9,291 bases of DNA from Bacteroidaceae bacterium (lineage in GTDB: Bacteria > Bacteroidota > Bacteroidia > Bacteroidales > Bacteroidaceae), in assembly GCA_017472905.1 (NCBI GenBank), contig JAFUNW010000020.1:1-9291 (forward strand), written 5' to 3'. Position numbers and translations under genes: made by a program. Position 1 is the stretch's first letter. Every line of letters starts with the position of its first letter. The notes beneath the pieces were generated by a model. The model was not told the DNA's origin and did not search any database. It worked only from the letters and a program-made list of their open reading frames with translations. Shown one piece after another: positions 1 to 5,419 of the stretch.

Positions 1-16
1 GATTGAAATTCTTTTA

Positions 17-105
17 GGAGTTAGAGGAGTTTAATTGTGCTAGGAGTTAAAGGATCTTCTATTTGGAGATAAAGGGAGATAGATGGAGATAAAGGGAGTT
101 AAAGG
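17..105 (+). repeat. Purine-rich short repeat cluster (GGAGTTAAAGG-type units)
   Basis: Degenerate copies of an 11-base unit close to GGAGTTAAAGG occur at 17-27 (one mismatch), 43-53 and 95-105. Between them a 15-base sequence (TGGAGATAAAGGGAG) occurs exactly at 64-78 and again at 84-98, a period of 20 bases. The stretch is almost all purines on this strand. No reading frame explains it. It resembles variable intergenic repeats seen in Bacteroides genomes (from memory), but the function is unknown. Confidence 0.6.
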
Positions 106-170
106 CCAAATGATAAGTTATACTATTTCCTCGTTGGTCATCCGGACGGTCTCTATTGCTATATTCTAAA

Positions 171-196
171 GATGCTTCGGCTTCGCTCAGCATGAC
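171..196. repeat. Interspersed intergenic repeat, TGCTTCGGCTTCGCTCAGCA core
   Basis: The core TGCTTCGGCTTCGCTCAGCA followed by TGAC reads on the opposite strand as GTCATGCTGAGCGAAGCCGA. This is a very common interspersed non-coding repeat in Bacteroidetes and some other phyla (recognised from memory); its chance translation contains LSEAEAS. Five-base arms ATGCT (172-176) and AGCAT (189-193) can pair around a 12-base loop. It is a repeat, not a gene. Confidence 0.6.
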
Positions 197-210
197 AAAT
201 GAACGAAAGA

Positions 211-266
211 AAGGAACAAGCAAAACAATAGGCTTTTTTTCGCTTCCGCTCAAGGAAACTTCTCCT
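211..266. repeat. Intergenic repeat copy A (matches 2041-2091)
   Basis: This segment resembles 2041-2091 in the same orientation. The best-conserved part is CTCAAGGAAaCTTCTC at 249-264, which matches 2071-2086 at 15 of 16 bases. Upstream of it both copies carry AACAAG, an AC.AT.GGC block, a run of T, and GC(T)TCC. Both copies lie in non-coding DNA, so this is a dispersed repeat family rather than conserved coding sequence. Confidence 0.5.
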
Positions 267-283
267 AACGAACGAAGTGAGTG

Positions 284-327
284 ATAACTCCTTTAACTCC
301 TAGAGAGTGAAGCGAAACTCCCTTTAT
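284..327 (-). repeat. Inverted copies of the GGAGTTAAAGG-type repeat
   Basis: TCCTTTAACTCCTAG at 289-303 is the exact reverse complement of 40-54 (15 of 15 bases). ACTCCCTTTAT at 317-327 is the exact reverse complement of 89-99 (11 of 11). The two pairings cross rather than nest, so they do not form one simple hairpin. They look like members of one short repeat family inserted in both orientations around the 105-284 segment. Confidence 0.6.
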
Positions 328-374
328 TTAAAAATTCCCTCCCTCCAAAAATTTTCCAATTGAAAACTTTCCCC

Positions 375-382
375 TATCTTTG
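375..382 (+). promoter_or_regulatory. Bacteroides-type -7 box for rubrerythrin
   Basis: TATCTTTG matches the Bacteroides sigma-ABfr -7 consensus TAnnTTTG exactly. It lies 37 bases before the rubrerythrin start codon, which gives a short leader of about 30 bases. The -33 element is weak: only a T-rich TTTTC is present at the right distance. An imperfect palindrome, TTTTCCAATTGAAAA (352-366), sits just upstream and could overlap the -33 region. Confidence 0.6.
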
Positions 383-419
383 CAAAAATTATCGTTGAAT
401 TTTTAAAAAGACTATTATT

Positions 420-998
420 ATGAGTAAGAGTTTAAAAGGAACACAGACAGAAAAGAACCTAGGCATATCATTTGCCGGAGAGTCTCAAGCCAGAATGCGT
501 TATACATATTTTGCCAGTGCAGCAAAGAAAGAAGGTTACGAACAGATCGCTGCCATTTTTTTGGAGACTGCTGAACAAGAGAAAGAACATGCCAAACGTA
601 TGTTCAAGTGGCTCGAAGGCGGTATGGTGGAGATAACAGCCAGCTATCCGTCAGGTGTGATTGGTACAACATTGGAGAACCTCAAGGCTGCTGCTGCCGG
701 AGAGAACGAAGAGTGGACACTTGACTATCCGAAGTTTGCAGACATCGCCGATGAAGAAGGTTTCCCTGCCATTGCCAAGATGTATCGCGAGATTGCTAAA
801 GCAGAAAAAGGCCACGAAGAGCGTTACCTTGCTTTGGCTGCCAATGTGGAAAATGGAAAAGTGTTCGTAAAAGACGAAGAGGTAACTTGGCAATGCCGCA
901 ACTGTGGATATATCCACACCGGTAAAGAAGCTCCGAAAGCATGTCCTGCCTGCGCACATTCGCAAGCCTATTTCGAAGTCATGAAGACCAATTATTGA
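420..998 (+). CDS. rbr: Rubrerythrin
   Basis: A 192-residue cytoplasmic non-haem iron protein that reduces hydrogen peroxide to water with electrons from rubredoxin or NAD(P)H-linked donors; it protects anaerobes from oxidative stress. The N-terminal ferritin-like four-helix domain (about 1-145) has every expected diiron ligand: E21 (in FAGESQARMRY), E54 and H57 (EKEH), E95, E98, E129 and H132 (EKGHEERY). The C-terminal rubredoxin-like domain (about 155-192) has the Fe(Cys)4 site C159-x-x-C162 and C175-x-x-C178. Length and domain order match classical rubrerythrin, with nothing missing. The ATG at 420 puts the first ligand at the usual distance from the N-terminus. The gene is monocistronic, between its own promoter and a hairpin terminator. 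Identification is very secure; the electron donor in this organism is not shown. Confidence 0.97.
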   Translation: MSKSLKGTQTEKNLGISFAGESQARMRYTYFASAAKKEGYEQIAAIFLETAEQEKEHAKRMFKWLEGGMVEITASYPSGVIGTTLENLKAAAAGENEEWTLDYPKFADIADEEGFPAIAKMYREIAKAEKGHEERYLALAANVENGKVFVKDEEVTWQCRNCGYIHTGKEAPKACPACAHSQAYFEVMKTNY

Positions 999-1036
999 TA
1001 GATTAGAGGGCGATTGTTATTACAATCCGGTAGATA

Positions 1037-1074
1037 AAAAGGCCGATAGTTCAAAGTTGAGCTGTCGGCCTTTT
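1037..1074. terminator. Rho-independent terminator, probably bidirectional
   Basis: The arms AAAAGGCCGATAG (1037-1049) and CTGTCGGCCTTTT (1062-1074) form a 13-bp stem with one G-T wobble and a 12-base loop. The stem ends in TTTT followed by ATTATA. It lies 38 bases after the rubrerythrin stop. Read on the other strand, the stem is followed by a T-tract (CCTTTTTATC), so it may also stop transcripts of the convergent lipoprotein gene, whose stop codon is about 125 bases away. I see no other structure between 1075 and 1200. Confidence 0.85.
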
Positions 1075-1200
1075 ATTATATTCAAATTTTGCTACAGAAC
1101 TTTCTTCCAAGATTTTTAGGGTTAAAAGAAAATGTCTCGTATCATAAACGGGTGGACGTGGATATGCTGATACTTGAACAAGGTACAAGGAAAACATCCA

Positions 1201-1791
1201 TCACCTATTCCACGAGGTCTTGCCTGTACCATGACATACGGGACAAACCCCATTGTCATTGCAGACGTTACACTTGTATGTATTTCCAAAGCCGTGAGCA
1301 ACTTTCGTCCCATTACAAGTGGCGCATTTGCCAGAGCCTTTACAACTCAAGCAATTTTCTCCAACGGTTCTGTTCAAAGTCTCTTTTTTCCGTTGCTGAT
1401 AATCTGTTGTCGTAGAACTTCCTGAGTTCGTCGTATTCTGATAAACCTGTGCTTTCTCCCTTCTGAATTGTTCAAGCGTTAAGTTCGGACGATACTTTTT
1501 GGCTGCTTGATATTCAGCCTGTTCTGCTTCATTTACTTGGCGGACTGTTGTTTGTATGATTTGCTCATTTACAGCATTCATCTGCGCCTGCTGTTGTGCC
1601 ACTTGCATCATGGTATAACGTGGGTCAAGCAGATAATTCATATTTCCACTACCTCCTCCGTAGCTAGGCATATAGCCCATGCCATAACCGTAACCTCCCA
1701 TGCCAGAGGCCATTCCTTGAAGGAAAGTTTCACAGGAGGAGAGTGAGAAGCATACGACACAGGCTAAAATTAGAGATTGAAACTTTTTCAT
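1201..1791 (-). CDS. Lipoprotein with DnaJ-type cysteine-rich zinc-finger domain
   Basis: A predicted 196-residue lipoprotein. The preferred start (1791) gives a standard signal peptide: MKKFQ, a hydrophobic core, then lipobox LSSC with Cys20 as the lipidated residue. An in-frame ATG four codons earlier (1803) would give 200 residues. After the lipobox comes a Gly/Tyr/Met-rich stretch (about 26-52), then a Gln/Glu/Ala-rich, probably helical part (about 60-117) and a Ser/Thr-rich linker (about 118-130). The C-terminal 50 residues carry four CxxC pairs (C147/150, 156/159, 174/177, 183/186), two followed by GxG-like glycines (CLSCKGSG, CPVCHGTG). This is the pattern of the DnaJ central zinc finger, without any J-domain. 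In DnaJ the domain binds two zinc ions and helps hold unfolded substrate. Here it would sit outside the cytoplasm, on an inner- or outer-membrane lipid anchor. I do not recognise a named family and the function is unknown. Confidence 0.85.
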   Translation of the reverse strand: MKKFQSLILACVVCFSLSSCETFLQGMASGMGGYGYGMGYMPSYGGGSGNMNYLLDPRYTMMQVAQQQAQMNAVNEQIIQTTVRQVNEAEQAEYQAAKKYRPNLTLEQFRREKAQVYQNTTNSGSSTTTDYQQRKKETLNRTVGENCLSCKGSGKCATCNGTKVAHGFGNTYKCNVCNDNGVCPVCHGTGKTSWNR

Positions 1792-1818
1792 AAAACAATT
1801 CATTTTTTTAATCTATTG

Positions 1819-1849
1819 TAAAAGTAGATATAATTCCTCAAATGGCAAA
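1819..1849 (-). promoter_or_regulatory. Bacteroides-type promoter for the zinc-finger lipoprotein
   Basis: On the minus strand, TTTG (1849-1846) is followed after 19 bases by TACTTTTA (1826-1819), one base off the -7 consensus TAnnTTTG. The spacing fits the Bacteroides -33/-7 arrangement. Transcription would start near 1812, giving a leader of roughly 10 to 20 bases before either candidate start codon (1803 or 1791). Confidence 0.5.
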
Positions 1850-2012
1850 GCCATCTGATTGAAAAATTATTCATCAAGCATTGGACTCAACAACTAGCGA
1901 AACGTTGCTTATGAAATCTGTTGTTTTCCTTTATTTGATATACCCTCAAAAACTTATTCAACTTTCGCAAGTAAAACTTGCAGAGGAGTAGTTCTTCGAA
2001 CCTCGTAGTTAA

Positions 2013-2058
2013 GCCAATAGCTTTGATACAACGACTCAATAAGAACAAGACTATTGGC
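2013..2058 (+). repeat. 8-bp inverted repeat with T-tract, terminator-like
   Basis: GCCAATAG (2013-2020) and CTATTGGC (2051-2058) are perfect reverse complements separated by 30 bases. CCTTTTTGC follows the second arm, so on the plus strand it resembles a weak terminator with a long loop. No plus-strand gene ends here, and the second arm is part of the dispersed repeat, so a terminator role is doubtful. Confidence 0.35.
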
Positions 2059-2091
2059 CTTTTTGCTCCACTCAAGGAACCTTCTCGAATG
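2041..2091. repeat. Intergenic repeat copy B (matches 211-266)
   Basis: This copy has the same orientation as copy A at 211-266. CTCAAGGAAcCTTCTC (2071-2086) differs from copy A at one of 16 bases, and the AACAAG, AC.AT.GGC and T-run blocks upstream also correspond, with small gaps. It lies directly after the 3' end of the ATPase gene. Chance minus-strand translations of the two copies are alike (KPIVLL and RPIVLF), which reflects the repeat and not a gene. Confidence 0.5.
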
Positions 2092-2105
2092 TTGAGCTTG
2101 CGAAA

Positions 2106-3692
2106 CTATATCACTGCCCAATCGCTAATAGTTCCGGTTTCGGAAGAGAAGCTGATACCTATGCGGTAGAGTTTACGGGTATCTGCTTCGTATGGTCGGG
2201 CATAGCCTTTTTCTTCAATCTGTTGCAGGGCTTCTTGTGCCGTACCGTCAAGCTTGAATTCAAAGATATAAACGTAATCGGGCACTTCAACGATGCAATC
2301 CACGCGACCCTCGCTTTGTTGCTTTTCGGTATAAACGGTGTAGCAGCTGACCATGTGCATCAATAAATAAAAGGTATAGTGGAAATAACGTTCCCGTTCC
2401 CGCTCCGTCTCCTTACGGCGCATCGTGTAAGGAATGTCGGCCAAGAAACTTGTCAGGAGTTTGCGGAAACGGTCGAGGTCTGCCACTTTGAGAGCATTCA
2501 CCAAATCACGCGCCAAACTGCCCGCGTCGTTCTTGGTCTTCAAATAATCATTGGCCACCAATGTGACAAATCCCTTACGCACTTCGTTGTTAGGGAAGTC
2601 GAGCAGGAAGGTGTTCATAGACAGATCACAATCCTTTATGGTCAGGTAACCGCTTTGGAATATCATTGGTAGGGGTTGCTCCACATCGGCCTTGTAGTCG
2701 ATGAACTCGCTGGGGTCATAGTAGCGGCCCGTCATCTCGTCCAAGTTTTCATTGGTATGATTGAGCAGACGTATTAGATAAGTAGGTGTTCCGCTACGGA
2801 ACCAATAATCCGATGTCTCCATTGAGGAAAATACATTGAGCAGACTGAACGGATTATAGATGTCGGTCAATCGGCGGCTGAAGTGATAGCCATCATATTG
2901 ACGCTTCAGTATCTGTTTCATCTCCTCCACACTCATGTTGTACTCTTCTGCCAACTCTTTGATGGGACCATCAAAATAGCTATAGAGCTCCGCTTCCGTA
3001 ATACCACACAAAGCTTCGTAACGACGGTCCATACTGATGTCTGCCGGTTGGTTGATGCCGCTGAATACGCTCACTTGTGAAAACTTTGTCACGCCTGTGA
3101 GCAAGACAAACTGAAGGTCTGCATCGGCTGCCTTGAAGACTGAATAAAAACCTTTCAGGGTATTGCGGTTCACCTCCTCCAATGGACGGCGTTCACCGTC
3201 AATCTCTGTAGTCAGGTTCGTATCAAGCACATCCAAGATGGGCTTGTCGTATTCGTCAATCAGCACCACAGAGCGGCGACCGTATTGTTCATGAGCACGC
3301 TTGAGAACACTGGCAAATCGGTCGCCTATCGTATTTTTGTTTGGATCTTTTCCATAAATACTCTCCCAAGAAGCAATGGTGTCTTCTATTTTTGCCTCCA
3401 ATGCTCCTGCTTTTGTGAAATCCATCCCATTGAAGTCAATATGAAACACCGGATATTCCTTCCAGTCCTGTTCTAAATTGTCAATCGCTAACCCCTTGAA
3501 TAACTCCTTCTTTCCTTGGAAATAGGCTTTCAACGTAGATACAAGCAGGCTCTTTCCAAAGCGGCGCGGGCGACTGAGGAAATAGATTGTACCCTTAGTC
3601 ACGAGGTCGTAAATGGATGCAGTCTTATCCACATAGACGTAACCATTCTCCCTGATTTTTTCAAAGTCTTGTATTCCTATCGGGTATTTCAT
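2106..3692 (-). CDS. AAA-ATPase-like protein with C-terminal PD-(D/E)XK nuclease-fold domain
   Basis: A 528-residue protein of a family very abundant in Bacteroidetes genomes (AAA-ATPase-like domain, PF09820, plus PDDEXK_9, PF08011; recognised from memory). The N-terminus GIQDFEKIRENGYVYVDKT is a family signature. The P-loop region is RPRRFGKS (41-48), the Walker B-like segment is VVLIDEYDKP (142-151), and a sensor-like LLTGVTKFS lies at 197-205. The middle includes the conserved YDGYHF (266-271) and YNPFSLLN (279-286). The C-terminal domain has the PD-(D/E)XK arrangement D465, E478-x-K480, then Q490/Q491 in a helix. It is full length with no frameshift. The family's biochemical role is not established: ATP binding and a nuclease fold are expected, but activity and target are unknown. 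It is often multicopy, which suggests mobility within genomes, but no transposase or terminal repeats are seen here. No signal peptide, so cytoplasmic. Confidence 0.92.
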   Translation of the reverse strand: MKYPIGIQDFEKIRENGYVYVDKTASIYDLVTKGTIYFLSRPRRFGKSLLVSTLKAYFQGKKELFKGLAIDNLEQDWKEYPVFHIDFNGMDFTKAGALEAKIEDTIASWESIYGKDPNKNTIGDRFASVLKRAHEQYGRRSVVLIDEYDKPILDVLDTNLTTEIDGERRPLEEVNRNTLKGFYSVFKAADADLQFVLLTGVTKFSQVSVFSGINQPADISMDRRYEALCGITEAELYSYFDGPIKELAEEYNMSVEEMKQILKRQYDGYHFSRRLTDIYNPFSLLNVFSSMETSDYWFRSGTPTYLIRLLNHTNENLDEMTGRYYDPSEFIDYKADVEQPLPMIFQSGYLTIKDCDLSMNTFLLDFPNNEVRKGFVTLVANDYLKTKNDAGSLARDLVNALKVADLDRFRKLLTSFLADIPYTMRRKETERERERYFHYTFYLLMHMVSCYTVYTEKQQSEGRVDCIVEVPDYVYIFEFKLDGTAQEALQQIEEKGYARPYEADTRKLYRIGISFSSETGTISDWAVI

Positions 3693-3728
3693 ACGATCGT
3701 TTTTTTAGAGGTTTACTGTTACCGTTTG

Positions 3729-3736
3729 CAAATATA
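3729..3736 (-). promoter_or_regulatory. Bacteroides-type -7 box for the ATPase gene
   Basis: On the minus strand this reads TATATTTG, an exact match to TAnnTTTG, 36 bases before the ATG of the ATPase gene. No good TTTG is seen at the expected -33 distance (CTATGTA is there instead), so the promoter may be weak or need an activator. Confidence 0.5.
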
Positions 3737-3798
3737 GACAAAATATTCCGATTACATAGTTCAGGAATAGAGAAATTGCATTCCCATTGAAAAACTGT

Positions 3799-3838
3799 TT
3801 GTTTGAAATGTAGTATGTTCGTGTCGTGTTTCAAACAA
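3799..3838. promoter_or_regulatory. Inverted repeat, candidate operator for the efflux operon
   Basis: TTGTTTGAAA (3799-3808) and TTTCAAACAA (3829-3838) are perfect reverse complements with a 20-base spacer, so the half-site centres are 30 bases apart. They lie in the region between the divergent ATPase and efflux genes, just upstream of a possible efflux promoter. Spaced inverted repeats of this kind often bind dimeric regulators, and RND operons are commonly controlled by TetR- or MarR-type repressors or by AraC-type or two-component activators. No regulator gene is present in the window. There is no T-tract, so it is not a terminator. Confidence 0.4.
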
Positions 3839-3848
3839 TGAAATTGGA

Positions 3849-3856
3849 TACGTTTC
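3849..3856 (+). promoter_or_regulatory. Possible -7 box for the efflux operon
   Basis: TACGTTTC is one base off TAnnTTTG and lies 107 bases before the start of the outer-membrane channel gene. The right arm of the inverted repeat ends 10 bases upstream, so a protein bound there would cover the -33 region. The -33 match is poor, and the call rests mainly on position. Confidence 0.25.
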
Positions 3857-3932
3857 CTCTTTTATTTTTTCAAAAAGCGTTTGTTAAAGGTTAACGGTTG
3901 TTTCTCGGTTGAACAAAGCGCCCTTCTTGTTG

Positions 3933-3948
3933 TTCCTTTCACAAGGAA
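3933..3948 (+). promoter_or_regulatory. Small hairpin in the leader of the efflux operon
   Basis: TTCCTT (3933-3938) and AAGGAA (3943-3948) can pair around a TCAC loop, ending 15 bases before the first start codon. The right arm holds the only AAGGA-like sequence near the start, though it is rather far from the ATG for a ribosome binding site. If the hairpin forms it could hide that sequence. The stem is short and the effect is speculative. Confidence 0.2.
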
Positions 3949-3963
3949 TAAAAGAAAGAAGTT

Positions 3964-5361
3964 ATGTTACGAAAATGGATTTTCTGTTTGTGTGCTTGTT
4001 GTATGTCGGCAGTGTTGTCTGCCCAACATTCGTATCGTTATTTGAATGAACCGTTGCCGGAATCCTGGCCTGAAGATAACGAAGTGTTTGTTCAGACTTT
4101 ACCGGTCGAAGACCGTTGGTGGAAAGTTTTTGAGGATCCTACGCTCGATTCGTTGATAGCGGAGGCTTCCGAGAGGAATTATTCAGTAGAGTCGGCAATG
4201 GCTCGTATCGAGCAATCTCGCATGAATTTGCGAATCGCTCGTGGTGCATTCTTTCCTTCCTTGTCGTTGGGAGGTGGATGGAACAGACAACAGACGAGTG
4301 GCAATATCGGTGATGGAGCGCGTTCGTGGTCGGGACAGTATGATTGGTCTGTTGTCATGAATTGGGAAGTAGATGTTTTTGGTTCTATTCGCAAGAAAGT
4401 TCAGGCACAGCGCGAGAATTATATGGCTTCGCAGGAAGAGTATAATGCAGTGATGGTTTCGTTATGTTCCCAAGTAGCTACAACCTATTTTACGTTGCGA
4501 CAATATCAGTATGAGCGGGAAGTATTGCTTCATAACTGTGCTTCGCAGAAATCGGTGATGGAGTTGACAGAAGCCCGTTATCAATCCGGATTGGCTTCAC
4601 GACTGGATGTTACGCAAGCCACTTCGGTCTATTATGGAACATTGGCCTCTGTGCCACGCATGGAAGCCAATATTATTCAGACCATGAATGCCCTGTCCGT
4701 ATTGTTGGGTATTTATCCCGAGGATGCAGTACCCGGTCTGGAGGTGTTGCGTCCGCTTCCTGATTATATCGAATTGGTCGGAGTGGATTTGCCGGCAGCA
4801 TTGTTGAGACGCAGACCCGACATACGTTCAGCCGAACGGAAAGTGAATGCTCAAGCCGCTTTGTATGGAGCCAGTAAGCGCGAATGGTTACCCAAATTCT
4901 TTTTAAACGGTTCGTTGGGGTTTGCTTCAGACGATTTCGGTCGATTGATGCGAAAGGGTAGTTTGGTTTGGCAGATAGCACCTTCGTTTACATGGACGCT
5001 CTTTAACGGGGGAGCACGATACAATACGGTGCGTTTGAATCGGGCGCAGCTTGATGAGGTCATCAGCAGTTATAATCAGACGGTTTTGCAAGCCATGCAA
5101 GAGGCGAACAATGCCATGATTGCTTATAAGAATTCCATCAAACAAATCGTAACAACACGTCAGGCTTTCAATCAGAGTGAACAAGCCTTGGAACTCTCGT
5201 TAGACCTCTACAAACAGGGCCTTTCTCCTTTTCAAAATGTGTTGGATGCGCAGCGCTCGTTGTTGAGTTATCAGGATGCTTTGGTGCAGTCGCGCGTCTA
5301 TTCGTTGCTCTGTTTGGTGCAGCTGTATGAAGCTTTGGGAGGTGGATGGGTTATGCCTTGA
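3964..5361 (+). CDS. Outer-membrane efflux channel (TolC/OprM-like) of an RND system
   Basis: A 465-residue outer-membrane factor that forms the trimeric exit duct of a tripartite efflux pump. The signal peptide is MLRKWIFCLC followed by a hydrophobic core, probably cleaved after VLSA (20). The mature part opens with the family signature WWKVFEDPTLDSLI (52-65). Two OEP repeats follow, about 55-250 and 275-458. The second starts with the hallmark DLPAALLRRRPDIRSAERKV (275-294) and contains the FFLNGSLGF strand (312-320) and a helix ending GLSPFQNVLDAQRSLL (419-434). Many NodT/OprM relatives are lipoproteins; here no lipobox is convincing (the cysteines at 8-13 lie inside the hydrophobic core), so the mature protein is probably not lipidated. 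It is the first gene of the operon, 58 bases before the adaptor. Substrates cannot be read from this gene. Confidence 0.93.
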   Translation: MLRKWIFCLCACCMSAVLSAQHSYRYLNEPLPESWPEDNEVFVQTLPVEDRWWKVFEDPTLDSLIAEASERNYSVESAMARIEQSRMNLRIARGAFFPSLSLGGGWNRQQTSGNIGDGARSWSGQYDWSVVMNWEVDVFGSIRKKVQAQRENYMASQEEYNAVMVSLCSQVATTYFTLRQYQYEREVLLHNCASQKSVMELTEARYQSGLASRLDVTQATSVYYGTLASVPRMEANIIQTMNALSVLLGIYPEDAVPGLEVLRPLPDYIELVGVDLPAALLRRRPDIRSAERKVNAQAALYGASKREWLPKFFLNGSLGFASDDFGRLMRKGSLVWQIAPSFTWTLFNGGARYNTVRLNRAQLDEVISSYNQTVLQAMQEANNAMIAYKNSIKQIVTTRQAFNQSEQALELSLDLYKQGLSPFQNVLDAQRSLLSYQDALVQSRVYSLLCLVQLYEALGGGWVMP

Positions 5362-5419
5362 ATGTAACAGTAAAAAACGAGAAGAACAGATTATAAATCA
5401 TTTAAATGGTACTAGATAT

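Larger units (their letters stand above)
1850..2105. other. Non-coding gap between lipoprotein promoter and ATPase gene
   Basis: No credible gene lies here. The stretch has a short perfect hairpin sequence (GCAAGTaaaACTTGC, 1967-1981), an 8-bp inverted repeat (2013-2020 with 2051-2058) and the repeat copy described separately. Its only reading frames are short and lack any recognisable domain. No clear terminator is seen for the ATPase gene, which ends at 2106 on the minus strand. Confidence 0.6.

Noticed and set aside
64..98. Possible CRISPR-like array (15-base repeat at 20-base period)
   Set aside because: Only two copies, spacer of 5 bases, no cas genes; it is a simple short tandem repeat.
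59..253. Minus-strand open frame of 64 codons
   Set aside because: It is made of the interspersed repeat (LSEAEAS translation) and repeat copy A, with no domain and no promoter; a by-product of repeats.
1229..1243. CxxCH (CPVCH) in the lipoprotein as a haem c attachment site
   Set aside because: It is one of four CxxC pairs in a DnaJ zinc-finger pattern where CPxCHGxG is usual; a single CxxCH is better explained as a zinc ligand pair.
1967..1981. GCAAGTaaaACTTGC hairpin as a terminator of the ATPase gene
   Set aside because: Only 6 bp with a 3-base loop, no T-tract on either strand, and 125 bases beyond the stop.
1887..2075. Minus-strand open frame of 62 codons between the ATPase and lipoprotein genes
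   Set aside because: Its start overlaps the dispersed repeat copy B; there is no recognisable protein feature. The likeness to the frame at 59-253 comes from the repeat.
5276..5419. Upstream extension of the adaptor reading frame into the channel gene
   Set aside because: The extension has no signal peptide and overlaps conserved channel sequence; starting at 5420 gives a proper lipoprotein signal.
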